The translations under genes and the position numbers were made by a program. Below, piece after piece: positions 56,081 through 64,000 of a stretch of 64,000 nucleotides of DNA (its first letter is position 1; the number at the start of each line of letters is the position of its first letter). Location: the NCBI RefSeq assembly GCF_029714405.1, contig NZ_CP121650.1:62001-126000 (forward strand). The letters run 5' to 3'. Source of the DNA: Bradyrhizobium sp. CB82. GTDB taxonomy: Bacteria > Pseudomonadota > Alphaproteobacteria > Rhizobiales > Xanthobacteraceae. Under the pieces are notes generated by a model. The model saw only the letters and a program-made list of their open reading frames with translations, was not told where the DNA came from and ran no database searches.

Positions 56081-56884
56081 TTACATGCCCATGCCGCCGT
56101 CGACCGGCAGGCCAATGCCGGTGATGAAGCGAGCATCATTCGAGCACAGGAACACCGCGGCATCGCCAATGTCGGTGACTTCAGCGAGCCGCCCGAGCGG
56201 GGTTTGCTCGACCACCGAGCCGACCGCAGCATTGACGTCAGGCGCAAGCCCGACCTGGACGATGTCGTTGGCGAGCTGCATGCCCATGTCGGTCGGTATC
56301 AAACCCGGATAGATGCAGTTGACGCGGATGCCATAGCCGAGCTTGCCGGCTTCCATCGCCGCGACCCGCGTCATGCGGTCGACCGCGGATTTCGTGCCGG
56401 AGTAGACCGCGATGCTCGGGAACGCGATGGTTGCGGCAACCGAGGCGATGTTGACAATCGCGCCGCCCTTTCCGGCGGGCCCGCCGGGCCGCATCGCGCG
56501 GAAGGCATGCTTCATGCCCAGCACGGTGCCGACGATATTGACGTCGCACATTCGCCGCGCGTCTTCAGCCTTGATCTCGCTGACCAGCGAGGTGATTTCG
56601 ATGCCGGCATTGTTGATCAGGATGTCGTAGCCGCCGAGGGTCGCGATGGTCGCATCCGCCGCTCGCTCCCATTGAGCATCATCGGCGACATCGAGTTGGA
56701 CGAATCCCGTCGCAACATCTTCCTTCGCGATCGCGGCTGCGCTGGCCCGGCCGGCATCCTCCAGGATATCGGCGATCATGATCGAGGCGCCGGCTCGCGC
56801 CAGCGCCTGTGCGATGGCCGCGCCGATCCCTCGGGCGCCGCCGGTGACCAGGGCTTTTCGACCTGCAAGGCTCTTCCCACCCAT
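56081..56884 (-). CDS. Short-chain dehydrogenase/reductase
   Basis: Classical SDR of 267 residues. The cofactor motif is ALVTGGARGIGAAIAQALAR (TGxxxGxG), then YDILINNAGIEITS; catalytic Ser in VNIASVAATIAFPSIAVYSG and the YxxxK as YSGTKSAVD. The C-terminus FITGIGLPVDGGMGM is typical. The start at MGGKSLAGRKALVTG is preceded by GGAGGAGC; codons further upstream lack similarity. It is the first gene of the minus-strand cluster and faces the tetR promoter. Confidence 0.92.
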   Translation of the reverse strand: MGGKSLAGRKALVTGGARGIGAAIAQALARAGASIMIADILEDAGRASAAAIAKEDVATGFVQLDVADDAQWERAADATIATLGGYDILINNAGIEITSLVSEIKAEDARRMCDVNIVGTVLGMKHAFRAMRPGGPAGKGGAIVNIASVAATIAFPSIAVYSGTKSAVDRMTRVAAMEAGKLGYGIRVNCIYPGLIPTDMGMQLANDIVQVGLAPDVNAAVGSVVEQTPLGRLAEVTDIGDAAVFLCSNDARFITGIGLPVDGGMGM

Positions 56885-57047
56885 GGCTTGCTCCTCCGTT
56901 GCTGATGATTGATTCGTGCTGCCGCTGATCGCGGTCGTTCCGGCACTGCGCGTGCGCTGCCGTGGTCGCAATCCATGTCGACCGGCCGGGTCGACGTGCG
57001 CAGGCCTCGGGCCGCACCCGGCCAAACGTTCCTCCCTGATCACGCGT

Positions 57048-57127
57048 CTTGACGACTGTCCAAATTGTTGCCGCGAGCCTCCGCCAGAAACTTGACACTT
57101 GTCAAGATGGAATTTGACAGTCGTCTA
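57048..57127. promoter_or_regulatory. Three operator-like inverted repeats between the SDR and tetR genes
   Basis: The best is CTTGACACTTGTCAAG (57091-57106), two perfect 7-base arms with a 2-base spacer. Flanking variants are CTTGACGACTGTCCAA (about 57048-57063) and TTTGACAGTCGTCTAA (about 57113-57128). All share TTGAC...GTC(N)AA. Their position in the divergent promoter region makes them likely binding sites of the TetR-type regulator encoded at 57212. Confidence 0.7.
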
Positions 57128-57211
57128 AGGAAATGGTTGTGAGAGATGGAAGCCATGCCGCGGGCGTCGCGGTATAAGTCCTTGAAAGACCAAGACTGAG
57201 GAAGGAACGAA

Positions 57212-57850
57212 ATGGCGCGGCAGATGACGGGGGCGGCCCAGCGCGTGGCTGACGCGGCCGAGATGCTGCGAGACGAGAAGTTCAACGCGCGACGCATCGA
57301 GCTTGCCGAGGCCGCGCTCGAAACGCTTGGAGAGCTTGGCTTCGCACGCACCAGCCTGCGCGAGATCGCGCAGAACTCGGCGTTCACGCACGGTGTGTTC
57401 CACTACTATTTCAGCGACAAGCTCGACCTGATCTGCTGCTGCGTGCGCCACTACAAGGCGAAGTGTGTGACGCGATATGACGAAGTCGTCACGACCGCAA
57501 GGAGCCGCGACGAATTGACGGAGGGTTTTCTCGCCAAGCTTGCGGCAACGCTGCAGAACGAAGCCCGCATGCACCGGCTCTGGTACGACCTGCGCTCGCA
57601 GGCGATGTTCGAGGCGGCGTTTCGCAAGGACGTGCTCGAGATCGACAAGAGCCTGGAGGCGATGATCTGGCGCATCACGTCCCGCTATGCCGAGCTCGGC
57701 GGCAAGCAGCCGGCGTCGTCGCCGGCCGCGCTCTATGCGCTGTTCGACGGCCTGTTCCAGAGCGCGCTGCTCAGGCACCTCGCGGGCGACAAGATGGCGA
57801 TCCCCGATCTACTCGACGAAGTCCGCCGCCTGCTGCCGACGATCTGCTGA
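57212..57850 (+). CDS. TetR/AcrR family transcriptional regulator
   Basis: 212 residues. The N-terminal helix-turn-helix is AALETLGELGFARTSLREIA, then HGVFHYYFSDKLDLICCCVR, the TetR signature with the FHYYF of the recognition helix. The ligand domain resembles BetI-type regulators (MFEAAFRKDVLEIDKSLEAM). It is divergent from the SDR gene with palindromic sites between them, so it probably represses that cluster until an effector, perhaps an acyl-CoA or its acid, binds. Confidence 0.9.
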   Translation: MARQMTGAAQRVADAAEMLRDEKFNARRIELAEAALETLGELGFARTSLREIAQNSAFTHGVFHYYFSDKLDLICCCVRHYKAKCVTRYDEVVTTARSRDELTEGFLAKLAATLQNEARMHRLWYDLRSQAMFEAAFRKDVLEIDKSLEAMIWRITSRYAELGGKQPASSPAALYALFDGLFQSALLRHLAGDKMAIPDLLDEVRRLLPTIC

Positions 57851-57957
57851 ACCGTGCGAACGGCGCCCCTACACGCTGTCAGCGCGAATCAGGAATTCAA
57901 GCGGGCACCGTTACGCGACGGGCATGCCCGTTTTCATTCTACCGATTGGATTCGAAG

Positions 57958-58419
57958 TCACGCCGCCGTCGCGGGCGGCAGCGCCAGCACCGAATAGATC
58001 GCCTGGGCGTCGCGCGAGGCGCGCAGCTTCTTGGCGATGTCCTGGTCACGCAGAAGACGCGCGATGCGCGCCAGCGCCTTCAAATGATCGGCGCCCGCGC
58101 CTTCAGGTGCGAGCAGCAGGAAGACGAGGTCGACCGGCTGGCCGTCCATCGCCTCGAAATCGATGGGGCGATCGAGCCGCGCGAACAGGCCAAAAATCTT
58201 TTCCAGCTTGGGCAGCTTGCCGTGGGGAATCGCAACGCCGTAGCCGACCGCGGTTGTGCCGAGCTTCTCCCGCTGCAACAGCACCTCGAAGACCGAACGC
58301 TCGTTCTGCCCCGTGAGCGCGGCGGCCTTGGCAGCCAGTTCCTGCAAGGCCTGCTTCTTGCTGTTGACTTTCAATGCCGGGAGAATCGCCTCGGGTGCGA
58401 CCAGATCGGTAATCGGCAT
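57958..58419 (-). CDS. ptsN: Nitrogen PTS phosphocarrier EIIA(Ntr)
   Basis: Regulatory phosphocarrier of the nitrogen-related PTS, 153 residues. The phosphorylated His is in GYGVAIPHGKLPKLEKIFGL, and FVLL-type LVFLLLAPEGAGADHLKALA is conserved. It tunes potassium transport and stress responses in rhizobia. It lies downstream of hpf and rpoN in the conserved rpoN-hpf-ptsN order, 267 bases after hpf. Confidence 0.95.
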   Translation of the reverse strand: MPITDLVAPEAILPALKVNSKKQALQELAAKAAALTGQNERSVFEVLLQREKLGTTAVGYGVAIPHGKLPKLEKIFGLFARLDRPIDFEAMDGQPVDLVFLLLAPEGAGADHLKALARIARLLRDQDIAKKLRASRDAQAIYSVLALPPATAA

Positions 58420-58686
58420 GGAGCTTTCCGAGGTGAATTAAGACCGTCAGGTTCCGAATTGGCCAACTTGGAAGACCAGATTTGGCCGGCGTCAATAAGG
58501 TGAAGCAGGAGGCGGACTTAGCCCCCGGTCCTGATGTGGGGCGCTTCTACTCCAACGCAATCCCGGTGCCAACTCCCGCGAACGCCTTTTACCGTGGTCT
58601 TCCTTAAAGACAGGAGTCCTACGGGGGAAGGGGCGCGAGGCCCCAAATGGCCGGCGGGGCTGGCCGACGGACTTAGTTCCCGGAGT

Positions 58687-59280
58687 TTAGTTTCCGGACT
58701 TGGCCGCCGGCGGGTCGATCCAGCCGACATTGCCGTCCGGCCGGCGGTAAATGATGTTCACCCGGCCGCTCGAGCCATGCTGAAAGACCAGGCAGTGGGC
58801 GCCGCTGAGGTCGAGTTCCATGACGGCCTCGCTGACGGAGAGCTGCCTCAGCGAGGTGGTCGATTCCGCGATGATCACCGGGCTGTAGCCGGTGACCTCG
58901 TCCTCGCCCTCGCCGGGGGCCTCCAGCACGTAAGCAGTGGCGTCCAGCGCGGCCAGCGCGGCGGAGGCCGCAGCGGCCTTGCGGGCGGAGCGGTCCTTCA
59001 GCCGGCTCTTGTAGCGCTTGAGCCGCTTCTCGATCATCAGCAGCGCCTGGTCGGCGCTCGCATAGGCATCCGGCGCGTTCGAATCGGCTTCCAGCGTGAT
59101 CCCCGAATCGAGGTGCAGCGCGCAATCGGTGCGGAAGCCGAACCCGTCCTTGCTCAACGTGATGTGGCCGGAATAATTGCCGTCAAAATATTTGCGCAAA
59201 ACCTCGTCCGTGCGCTCGGCGACGCGGCCGCGGAGGGCTTCGCCGACGCTGATGCTCTTGCCCGAAATCCGGAGAGTCAT
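58687..59280 (-). CDS. hpf: Ribosome hibernation-promoting factor, long form
   Basis: Binds the 30S subunit and pairs ribosomes into inactive 100S dimers in stationary phase, 197 residues. The N-terminal S30AE domain (about 1-105) begins MTLRISGKSISVGEALRGRV, and the long-form C-terminal domain (about 140-190) has SEAVMELDLSGAHCLVFQHG and VNIIYRRPDGNVGWIDPP. It lies 82 bases after rpoN. Confidence 0.95.
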   Translation of the reverse strand: MTLRISGKSISVGEALRGRVAERTDEVLRKYFDGNYSGHITLSKDGFGFRTDCALHLDSGITLEADSNAPDAYASADQALLMIEKRLKRYKSRLKDRSARKAAAASAALAALDATAYVLEAPGEGEDEVTGYSPVIIAESTTSLRQLSVSEAVMELDLSGAHCLVFQHGSSGRVNIIYRRPDGNVGWIDPPAAKSGN

Positions 59281-59362
59281 GGTGATGCCTCGCTTGGTTG
59301 CTGCCTAGCTTGGATCGGTCGCGATGGGGGGTCGAGAGTAGCGCGATTTGAGGCGCGCGCAA

Positions 59363-60985
59363 TCAGGCCGGCTCGGTGTTGCGGGAGCGATCGGACAGGG
59401 CAGTGGAGAGGACGTTACCAAGGGCGCTCTGCTTGTCGCGACGGCGTTGTACCGAAGAGGGAATGCGCATGGCTTCGCGGTACTTCGCAACCGTGCGCCG
59501 GGCGATATCAATGCCGGACGCACGCAACCGTTCCACGATCGTGTCGTCCGACAGGATTGCGGACGGCTCCTCCGAATCGATCAGCTGCTTGATGTGGTGG
59601 CGGACGGCTTCGGCGGAATGCGCTTCGCCGCCATCGGCCGACGCGATCGACGCCGTGAAGAAATACTTCAATTCAAAGATGCCGCGATTGGTCGCCATGT
59701 ATTTGTTGGCGGTGACGCGCGACACCGTGGATTCATGCATCTGGATGGCGTCGGCAACCGCTTTCAGATTGAGCGGGCGCAGATGCGCGACCCCATGGGT
59801 GAAGAAGCCGTCCTGCTGGCGCACGATCTCGGTTGCAACCTTCAGGATGGTGCGGGCGCGCTGATCGAGCGCGCGCACGAGCCAGGTCGCGTTCTGCAAG
59901 GCATCGGTAAAATAGGATTTGTCGCCGTCCTTGCCGATCTTCTTCGACAGCTCGGAATAATAGGTCTGGTTCACGAGCACACGCGGCAAGGTGTCGCTGT
60001 TGAGCTCGACATGCCAGCCGCCGTCGGGACCCGGGCGGACATAGACGTCCGGGACCATGGTCTGGAGCCGCGCGGAGCCGAACTTCATGCCGGGCTTGGG
60101 ATCGAGGCGGCGGATCTCGCCGATCATGTCGGCGATGTCCTCGTCGTCGACGCCGCAGAGCTTGCGCAAGGCCCCGATGTCGCGCTTGGCCAGGAGATCG
60201 AGATTCTCGACCAGCGCTTGCATCGCCGGATCGTAGCGGTCGAGCTCACGAAGCTGGATCGCCAGGCATTCGCTCAAGGAGCGAGCGCAAACGCCGGGAG
60301 GATCGAATTTTTGCAGCACCGCAAGAACGTCCGCGACCTCCCGCTGCGATGCACCAAGCCGTTCGGCGGCCTGGCCGAGATCCGGCGGCAGATAGACGGC
60401 CTCATCGACGAGGTCGATGAGGTATTGCCCGATCATGCGCTGCGCCGGCGCGCTGAACGCGACCGAAAGCTGTTCGGCGAGGTGGTCGGACAGCGTCGTC
60501 TCTGCCGCGACAAAAGCTTCGAGGTTGTAGTCCTCGTCACCGGAGGCGCCGCCGCCCCATTCGGTGTAGACGCTCGGCGCCGCATCCTGCGCATTGCGCG
60601 CCGCGGCTTCCGCAGGCTCTTCCGAAAAGACGTTGTCCAGCCCGGTATCCAGCGTCTGCTCGATCTCGGCGCGGGTGCCGAGATCCTTGCTCATCCACTC
60701 TTCCTGGCCCGGCTCGAAGGCTTCGCCTGAACCGCCGCCGGGTTCGTCGCCGTAGCGGCCGCCGGCATCGTCGCCATCGCTGAATTGGGCCGCCTCGGGC
60801 GGAGCATCGCTCGCCGGCTGCTCGTCATTGGCCCGTTCAAGCAGCGGATTGCGCTCGAGTTCCTCCTCAACGAAGGTCGTGAGATCGAGATTGGACAGCT
60901 GCAGCAGCTTGATCGCCTGCATCAGCTGCGGCGTCATCACCAGCGACTGCGACTGTCGGAACTCTAATCTCTGCGTCAGCGCCAT
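59363..60985 (-). CDS. rpoN: RNA polymerase sigma-54 factor
   Basis: Alternative sigma factor for enhancer-dependent promoters (nitrogen assimilation and fixation), 540 residues. Region I is LEFRQSQSLVMTPQLMQAIK; an acidic region II follows (residues 50-130); the core-binding and HTH regions include LNLKAVADAIQMHESTVSRV; the RpoN box is ARRTVAKYRE near the end. Bradyrhizobium carries two rpoN genes; its position beside lptB and ptsN marks the housekeeping copy, but which regulation it has cannot be seen. Confidence 0.97.
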   Translation of the reverse strand: MALTQRLEFRQSQSLVMTPQLMQAIKLLQLSNLDLTTFVEEELERNPLLERANDEQPASDAPPEAAQFSDGDDAGGRYGDEPGGGSGEAFEPGQEEWMSKDLGTRAEIEQTLDTGLDNVFSEEPAEAAARNAQDAAPSVYTEWGGGASGDEDYNLEAFVAAETTLSDHLAEQLSVAFSAPAQRMIGQYLIDLVDEAVYLPPDLGQAAERLGASQREVADVLAVLQKFDPPGVCARSLSECLAIQLRELDRYDPAMQALVENLDLLAKRDIGALRKLCGVDDEDIADMIGEIRRLDPKPGMKFGSARLQTMVPDVYVRPGPDGGWHVELNSDTLPRVLVNQTYYSELSKKIGKDGDKSYFTDALQNATWLVRALDQRARTILKVATEIVRQQDGFFTHGVAHLRPLNLKAVADAIQMHESTVSRVTANKYMATNRGIFELKYFFTASIASADGGEAHSAEAVRHHIKQLIDSEEPSAILSDDTIVERLRASGIDIARRTVAKYREAMRIPSSVQRRRDKQSALGNVLSTALSDRSRNTEPA

Positions 60986-61014
60986 AAAGCAAGAACCGTT
61001 CCCAAAAATTTGGT

Positions 61015-61075
61015 CCGATTTTTGCTTATCCTAGTCCGAGCCCGATGTACACGTCTTGACGAACGCAAAAATCGG
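61015..61075. promoter_or_regulatory. Perfect 11-bp inverted repeat between lptB and rpoN
   Basis: CCGATTTTTGC (61015-61025) and GCAAAAATCGG (61065-61075) with 39 bases between. On the minus strand it sits after the lptB stop and ahead of rpoN. It could be a long-loop terminator for lptB or an operator for rpoN; neither is certain. Confidence 0.4.
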
Positions 61076-61076
61076 G

Positions 61077-62057
61077 CTAGAGGCGGAACTCCTCGCCAAG
61101 GTAAAGACGGCGGACGTCCGGATCGTTGACGATCTCATCCGGGGTACCCTCGGTCAAGATTTCGCCGGCATAGACGATATAGGCGCGATCGGTGAGTCCG
61201 AGCGTCTCGCGCACATTGTGGTCGGTGATCAGCACGCCGATGCCACGGTTGGTGAGGTGGCGCACCAGGTCCTGGATGTCGCCGACGGCGATCGGATCGA
61301 TGCCGGCGAAGGGCTCGTCGAGCAGCATGTAGTTCGGGCGCGTCGCCAGCGCGCGCGCGATCTCGACGCGGCGGCGCTCGCCACCGGACAGCGCGATCGA
61401 CGGTGATTTTCGCAAGCGCGTGATGTTGAACTCGTCGAGCAGTGAGTCGAGCTGCTGCTCGCGCTTCTTGCGCGACGGCTCGACCACTTCGAGCACGGCG
61501 CGGATGTTCTGCTCGACGGTGAGGCCGCGGAAGATCGAGGCTTCCTGCGGTAGATAGCCGATGCCGAGCCGCGCGCGCTGATACATCGGCAGCTTCGTCA
61601 CGTCATGGCCGTCAAGCTCGATCGCGCCACGATCGGCCTTGATCAGCCCGGTGATCATGTAAAACACGGTGGTCTTGCCGGCGCCGTTCGGACCGAGCAG
61701 GCCGACGGCTTCGCCGCGGCGCACATAGATGCTGACGCCGCGCACCACCTGGCGGCTGCCGAAGCTCTTCTCCACGCTATGCACAGCCAGGAAGCCCGGT
61801 CGTCGCAGGAGCTGCGGACCACCCGAGCCATTGGACCTGGTGGTCTGGACGGGTCTGGCGGGCTGGGGGCGCGGCCGCGGCGGCTCCTGCACCGGGATTG
61901 GCTGCTCGCGCGCAATCGGCGGGGCGTCCCGCACCGGGCTGGTCAGGAGACTGCCGACGCTGTCACCGAGCGTGGTGATGTCGTCGCGGAGGCGCGCAAA
62001 TCCTGGCCGGCCGCGTTTGGCGGGGCGCCGACGGAACATGCTGAATAAATCGACCAT
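61077..62057 (-). CDS. lptB: LPS export ABC transporter ATP-binding protein
   Basis: ATPase driving lipopolysaccharide extraction by LptB2FG, 326 residues. The usual 240-residue ABC domain starts near residue 85 (FLAVHSVEKSFGSRQVVRGV), with Walker A GLLGPNGAGKTTVFYMITGL, signature IALSGGERRRVEIARAL, Walker B YMLLDEPFAGIDPIAVGDI and the C-terminal DVRRLYLGEEFRL. An extra Pro/Arg-rich N-terminal segment of about 80 residues (REQPIPVQEPPRPRPQPARP) is absent in E. coli. It follows lptA. Confidence 0.95.
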   Translation of the reverse strand: MVDLFSMFRRRPAKRGRPGFARLRDDITTLGDSVGSLLTSPVRDAPPIAREQPIPVQEPPRPRPQPARPVQTTRSNGSGGPQLLRRPGFLAVHSVEKSFGSRQVVRGVSIYVRRGEAVGLLGPNGAGKTTVFYMITGLIKADRGAIELDGHDVTKLPMYQRARLGIGYLPQEASIFRGLTVEQNIRAVLEVVEPSRKKREQQLDSLLDEFNITRLRKSPSIALSGGERRRVEIARALATRPNYMLLDEPFAGIDPIAVGDIQDLVRHLTNRGIGVLITDHNVRETLGLTDRAYIVYAGEILTEGTPDEIVNDPDVRRLYLGEEFRL

Positions 62058-62280
62058 CCCCGCTGTCTCAAGCCTTTCACGACGATCCTGCACGGTGATC
62101 CCGCGCTCTGCCGCACCGGCGCGATTCGCCGGCACAGCATGAGTGAAAGGGTGTGTCTTGCCCAGAGAACACCCTCGATCCGTTTCGGCGGATCTCGCTG
62201 CCGAGCCCGCCCGGGTAGATACAGTCTTGTCGGGCAGGCTTCAACCTCGCTCCGACAGCACAAGATGTAAGCTGCTGAAA

Positions 62281-62991
62281 CTACTTCGGTTTGCTTGCAC
62301 CCGGCAGCGCCAAAGGCGGGCCAGCGCCGGGCTTGGCCGGGCCGCAATCGCCGCCGCCGCCCTGCGGGAGCAGGGCCTGCACCTTGCCGCTGTCGGATTC
62401 CACGCGGGACACGCCGGTGGTCATGTCGACCATCAACCGGTCGCCGCGCAGCACGTTCTTGCATTGGGTGAGGACCACGCCGCCCAGCATCGTGATCAGA
62501 TTGGTCTTGGTATCGAAGATGGCGGTCTCGCCGGTCACCACCTGGTCCTTCTGGGTGACCACGACATTGCCGCGGGCTTCCAGACGTTTGATCGAGGAGC
62601 TGCCGCCCGGCCCCGGCGTTGCCGACTGCATCGAGGCTGACTTGGCGTTTTTCGCCGGCTGCGGCGCCGGCTGTCCCGAATTCGAGCCGCTCGATTCGTA
62701 GAACACGACCAGCGTCTTCGAGGTCATGGTGGTGTCGCCCTGGATGACCTTCACGTTTCCGGCGAAGGTCGCCTCCTTCTTCTTGTCCCGCATCTCCAGC
62801 GAGGCGGCCTCGATCTGGATCGGCTGGTCGCGGTTCTGCGAAAACCCCTGCATCGCGTTGGGCACGCCCTGCATGGTGCTTTGCGCATGCGCGACGGCAA
62901 TCAACGCCCCTCCAAGCGCGAGGGCGCCGGCGCTGAACGCAAGGTTTCGGGAAAAACCGTTGCGCAAAAAATGCTTCGTCATCGAGGTCAT
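62281..62991 (-). CDS. lptA: LPS export periplasmic bridge protein LptA
   Basis: OstA-like periplasmic protein passing lipopolysaccharide to the outer membrane, 236 residues. A signal peptide (AFSAGALALGGALIAVAHAQ) is followed by IQIEAASLEMRDKKKEATFA, FAGNVKVIQGDTTMTSKTLV and RLEARGNVVVTQKDQVVTGE, the repeating strands of the beta-jellyroll. A disordered Gly/Pro tail ends it. The ATG overlaps the lptC stop by four bases; a second Met three codons in is possible. Confidence 0.92.
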   Translation of the reverse strand: MTSMTKHFLRNGFSRNLAFSAGALALGGALIAVAHAQSTMQGVPNAMQGFSQNRDQPIQIEAASLEMRDKKKEATFAGNVKVIQGDTTMTSKTLVVFYESSGSNSGQPAPQPAKNAKSASMQSATPGPGGSSSIKRLEARGNVVVTQKDQVVTGETAIFDTKTNLITMLGGVVLTQCKNVLRGDRLMVDMTTGVSRVESDSGKVQALLPQGGGGDCGPAKPGAGPPLALPGASKPK

Positions 62992-63722
62992 CTTGAAGTC
63001 GCAGACTTGTTTTGGAGGACGCGCGTTTTCGGCGGCGGCGCGGGCTCGACGGGCACTTGCGGGGCGGCAACCGGCTCGTCGGTGCTGAGCTTGTCGAGGT
63101 ACATCACGACGTTGCCCTCGAAGCGGATGACGTCGCCGCCCTCCATGATCTTCAGGCGGTCGGAGGACAGGGTACCGTTGGTCAGCTTGACGTCGACATG
63201 TTCATCCGAGGTGACCGTGTTGTTGACCATGTCGACGAAGGCCTGGCTGAGATGGGCTTCATAACCAGTCGAGGTGGTGAGCACGATGTTCTTGCGAAGA
63301 TCGAGCTGCTGTTGCTTGTTGTCGAAGTATCCGTTGAGGGCATCGAGGAACACGGTCGATTGATCCTGCATCAGGAGCTTGGCCCTGAGCTTGTGCAAAT
63401 CGACATGGTCGGGATCTCTGATGTCCTGGGTCGCCGTCTTGGCCCAGAGCTCATAGGGTCGCTGGTCGGGCGTGTAGCCCGACAGGTGCGGGGTTTCCAT
63501 GGTGATCTTGGTGCCGGAGACCACCAGATTTCCGGGATCGAAAGCCACTTCCTTCGTGGTCCGGAACTTGTTGAAGGCCGAGACGAAGACGATCATGGCC
63601 ATCGCCACGACGACCGTCACCGGCACGGCGATGCGCAGAATGTGGACCAGCCGGCTGTGACGCGCCGCTGCCGCGAAGCGCGCCTCCAGGGCATCATAGG
63701 CTGGGGTCTGGACCGAATTCAC
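62988..63722 (-). CDS. lptC: LPS export protein LptC
   Basis: Single-pass inner-membrane protein linking LptBFG to LptA, 244 residues. A transmembrane helix (LRIAVPVTVVVAMAMIVFVS, about residues 29-48) is followed by the periplasmic jellyroll: FDPGNLVVSGTKITMETPHL, YELWAKTATQDIRDPDHVDL and GDVIRFEGNVVMYLD. Length and layout match alphaproteobacterial LptC. It is directly upstream of lptA. Confidence 0.92.
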   Translation of the reverse strand: MNSVQTPAYDALEARFAAAARHSRLVHILRIAVPVTVVVAMAMIVFVSAFNKFRTTKEVAFDPGNLVVSGTKITMETPHLSGYTPDQRPYELWAKTATQDIRDPDHVDLHKLRAKLLMQDQSTVFLDALNGYFDNKQQQLDLRKNIVLTTSTGYEAHLSQAFVDMVNNTVTSDEHVDVKLTNGTLSSDRLKIMEGGDVIRFEGNVVMYLDKLSTDEPVAAPQVPVEPAPPPKTRVLQNKSATSR

Positions 63723-63827
63723 CGCTGCTCCGGGGTGTCTGTTGACGCCCGATTGTATCCGGCGCCGCCGGAATATGCAGCCCGCGACAGGCTGTTACGA
63801 CTGTGTCCGAAACAGGGCGGCCGGCTT

Positions 63828-63862
63828 CTCCCTCTCCCGCTTGCGGGAGAGGGCCGGGGTTT
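63828..63862. repeat. Palindromic repeat upstream of lptC
   Basis: CCCTCTCCCGCTTGCGGGAGAGGG is a near-perfect hairpin followed by CCGGGG and TTGGGTG, a common intergenic repeat type in Rhizobiales. A related AGCTGGAGAGG follows near 63940. Confidence 0.7.
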
Positions 63863-63958
63863 GGGTGCCTCCACGGGAGAGACCGCCCAAGGGGAGAGAG
63901 CCCCACCCGCCGCGCTTCGCGCGTCGACCTCCCCCGCAAGCTGGAGAGGTAAAACACC

Positions 63959-64000
63959 TCAGGAATGCGCAAAAATGTCCTCGGCCTCCCAGCCCTGCAA
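63959..64000 (-). CDS. Ribonuclease D, C-terminal end (partial)
   Basis: The last 13 codons read LQGWEAEDIFAHS followed by TGA; the rest lies beyond the window. This C-terminus and the position upstream of lptC match the ribonuclease D (rnd) gene of Bradyrhizobium and relatives as I remember it. The assignment rests on 13 residues and gene order. Confidence 0.55.
   Translation of the reverse strand: MQGWEAEDIFAHS

Noticed and set aside
63694..63972. 92-residue minus-strand ORF between lptC and the window end
   Set aside because: It runs through palindromic repeat DNA and overlaps both the lptC start and the end of the ribonuclease D gene.

Overview
The window is a high-GC alphaproteobacterial chromosome segment, most probably Bradyrhizobium or a close relative (Rhizobiales). 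The evidence is the gene orders trpF-trpB-trpA-accD-folC, aroA-cmk-rpsA and lptC-lptA-lptB-rpoN-hpf-ptsN, a ROSE-like thermometer before an hsp20 gene, a DivL-type kinase with tyrosine in place of histidine, and many short palindromic intergenic repeats of the kind scattered through Bradyrhizobium genomes. Identification is from sequence memory and motifs only; no search was run.

Layout. 1-6.8 kb: SH3 protein, D-2-hydroxyacid dehydrogenase, a phytochelatin-synthase-like gene on a small insert bounded by 32-bp direct repeats, a MoeB/ThiF protein, a peptidoglycan-binding pseudo-protease, mutM. 6.9-16.8 kb (+): ubiE-ubiB, coaBC (with an extra FitA-like DNA-binding head), dut, divL, a tsaE-amgK fusion, a frameshifted PilZ gene and murU; amgK and murU together suggest cell-wall sugar recycling. 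16.9-25.1 kb (+): addB-addA, trxA, an ATP-dependent DNA ligase. 25.2-36.7 kb (-): folC, accD, trpA, trpB, trpF, lapA-like, ihfB, sppA, rpsA, cmk, aroA. 36.9-44.7 kb: FYDLN-acid protein, tRNA-Ala(GGC), a GIY-YIG gene, divergent ohrR/ohr, a CoA-transferase, and the ugpBAEC glycerol-3-phosphate transporter behind a clear Pho box.

44.7-52.4 kb is an accessory stretch: an IS110-family element (IS1111-like layout) whose 3' non-coding end has been amplified into six identical 211-bp tandem units, an alpha/beta-hydrolase-nucleotidyl cyclase fusion, an IS91-type transposase paired with a tyrosine recombinase, and a gene remnant. 52.4-57.9 kb: hsp20 with DUF1150 partner, acyl-CoA synthetase, saccharopine-dehydrogenase-like and SDR genes, and a divergent TetR regulator. 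58-64 kb (-): ptsN, hpf, rpoN, lptB, lptA, lptC and the last codons of a ribonuclease D gene.

The standout observation is the IS110 element. Its two flanks rebuild a target sequence that recurs, unoccupied, near position 1910. Each 211-bp unit contains short stretches matching both sides of that target and the element's own right end, as expected of a bridge RNA (seekRNA). The array starts and stops exactly at the AG core dinucleotide. It therefore looks like a tandemly amplified guide-RNA locus, possibly amplified by the recombinase itself. Other points of interest are the RHH-CoaBC fusion preceded by a perfect 14-bp-arm palindrome and the phytochelatin-synthase insert at the 3' end of the dehydrogenase gene.
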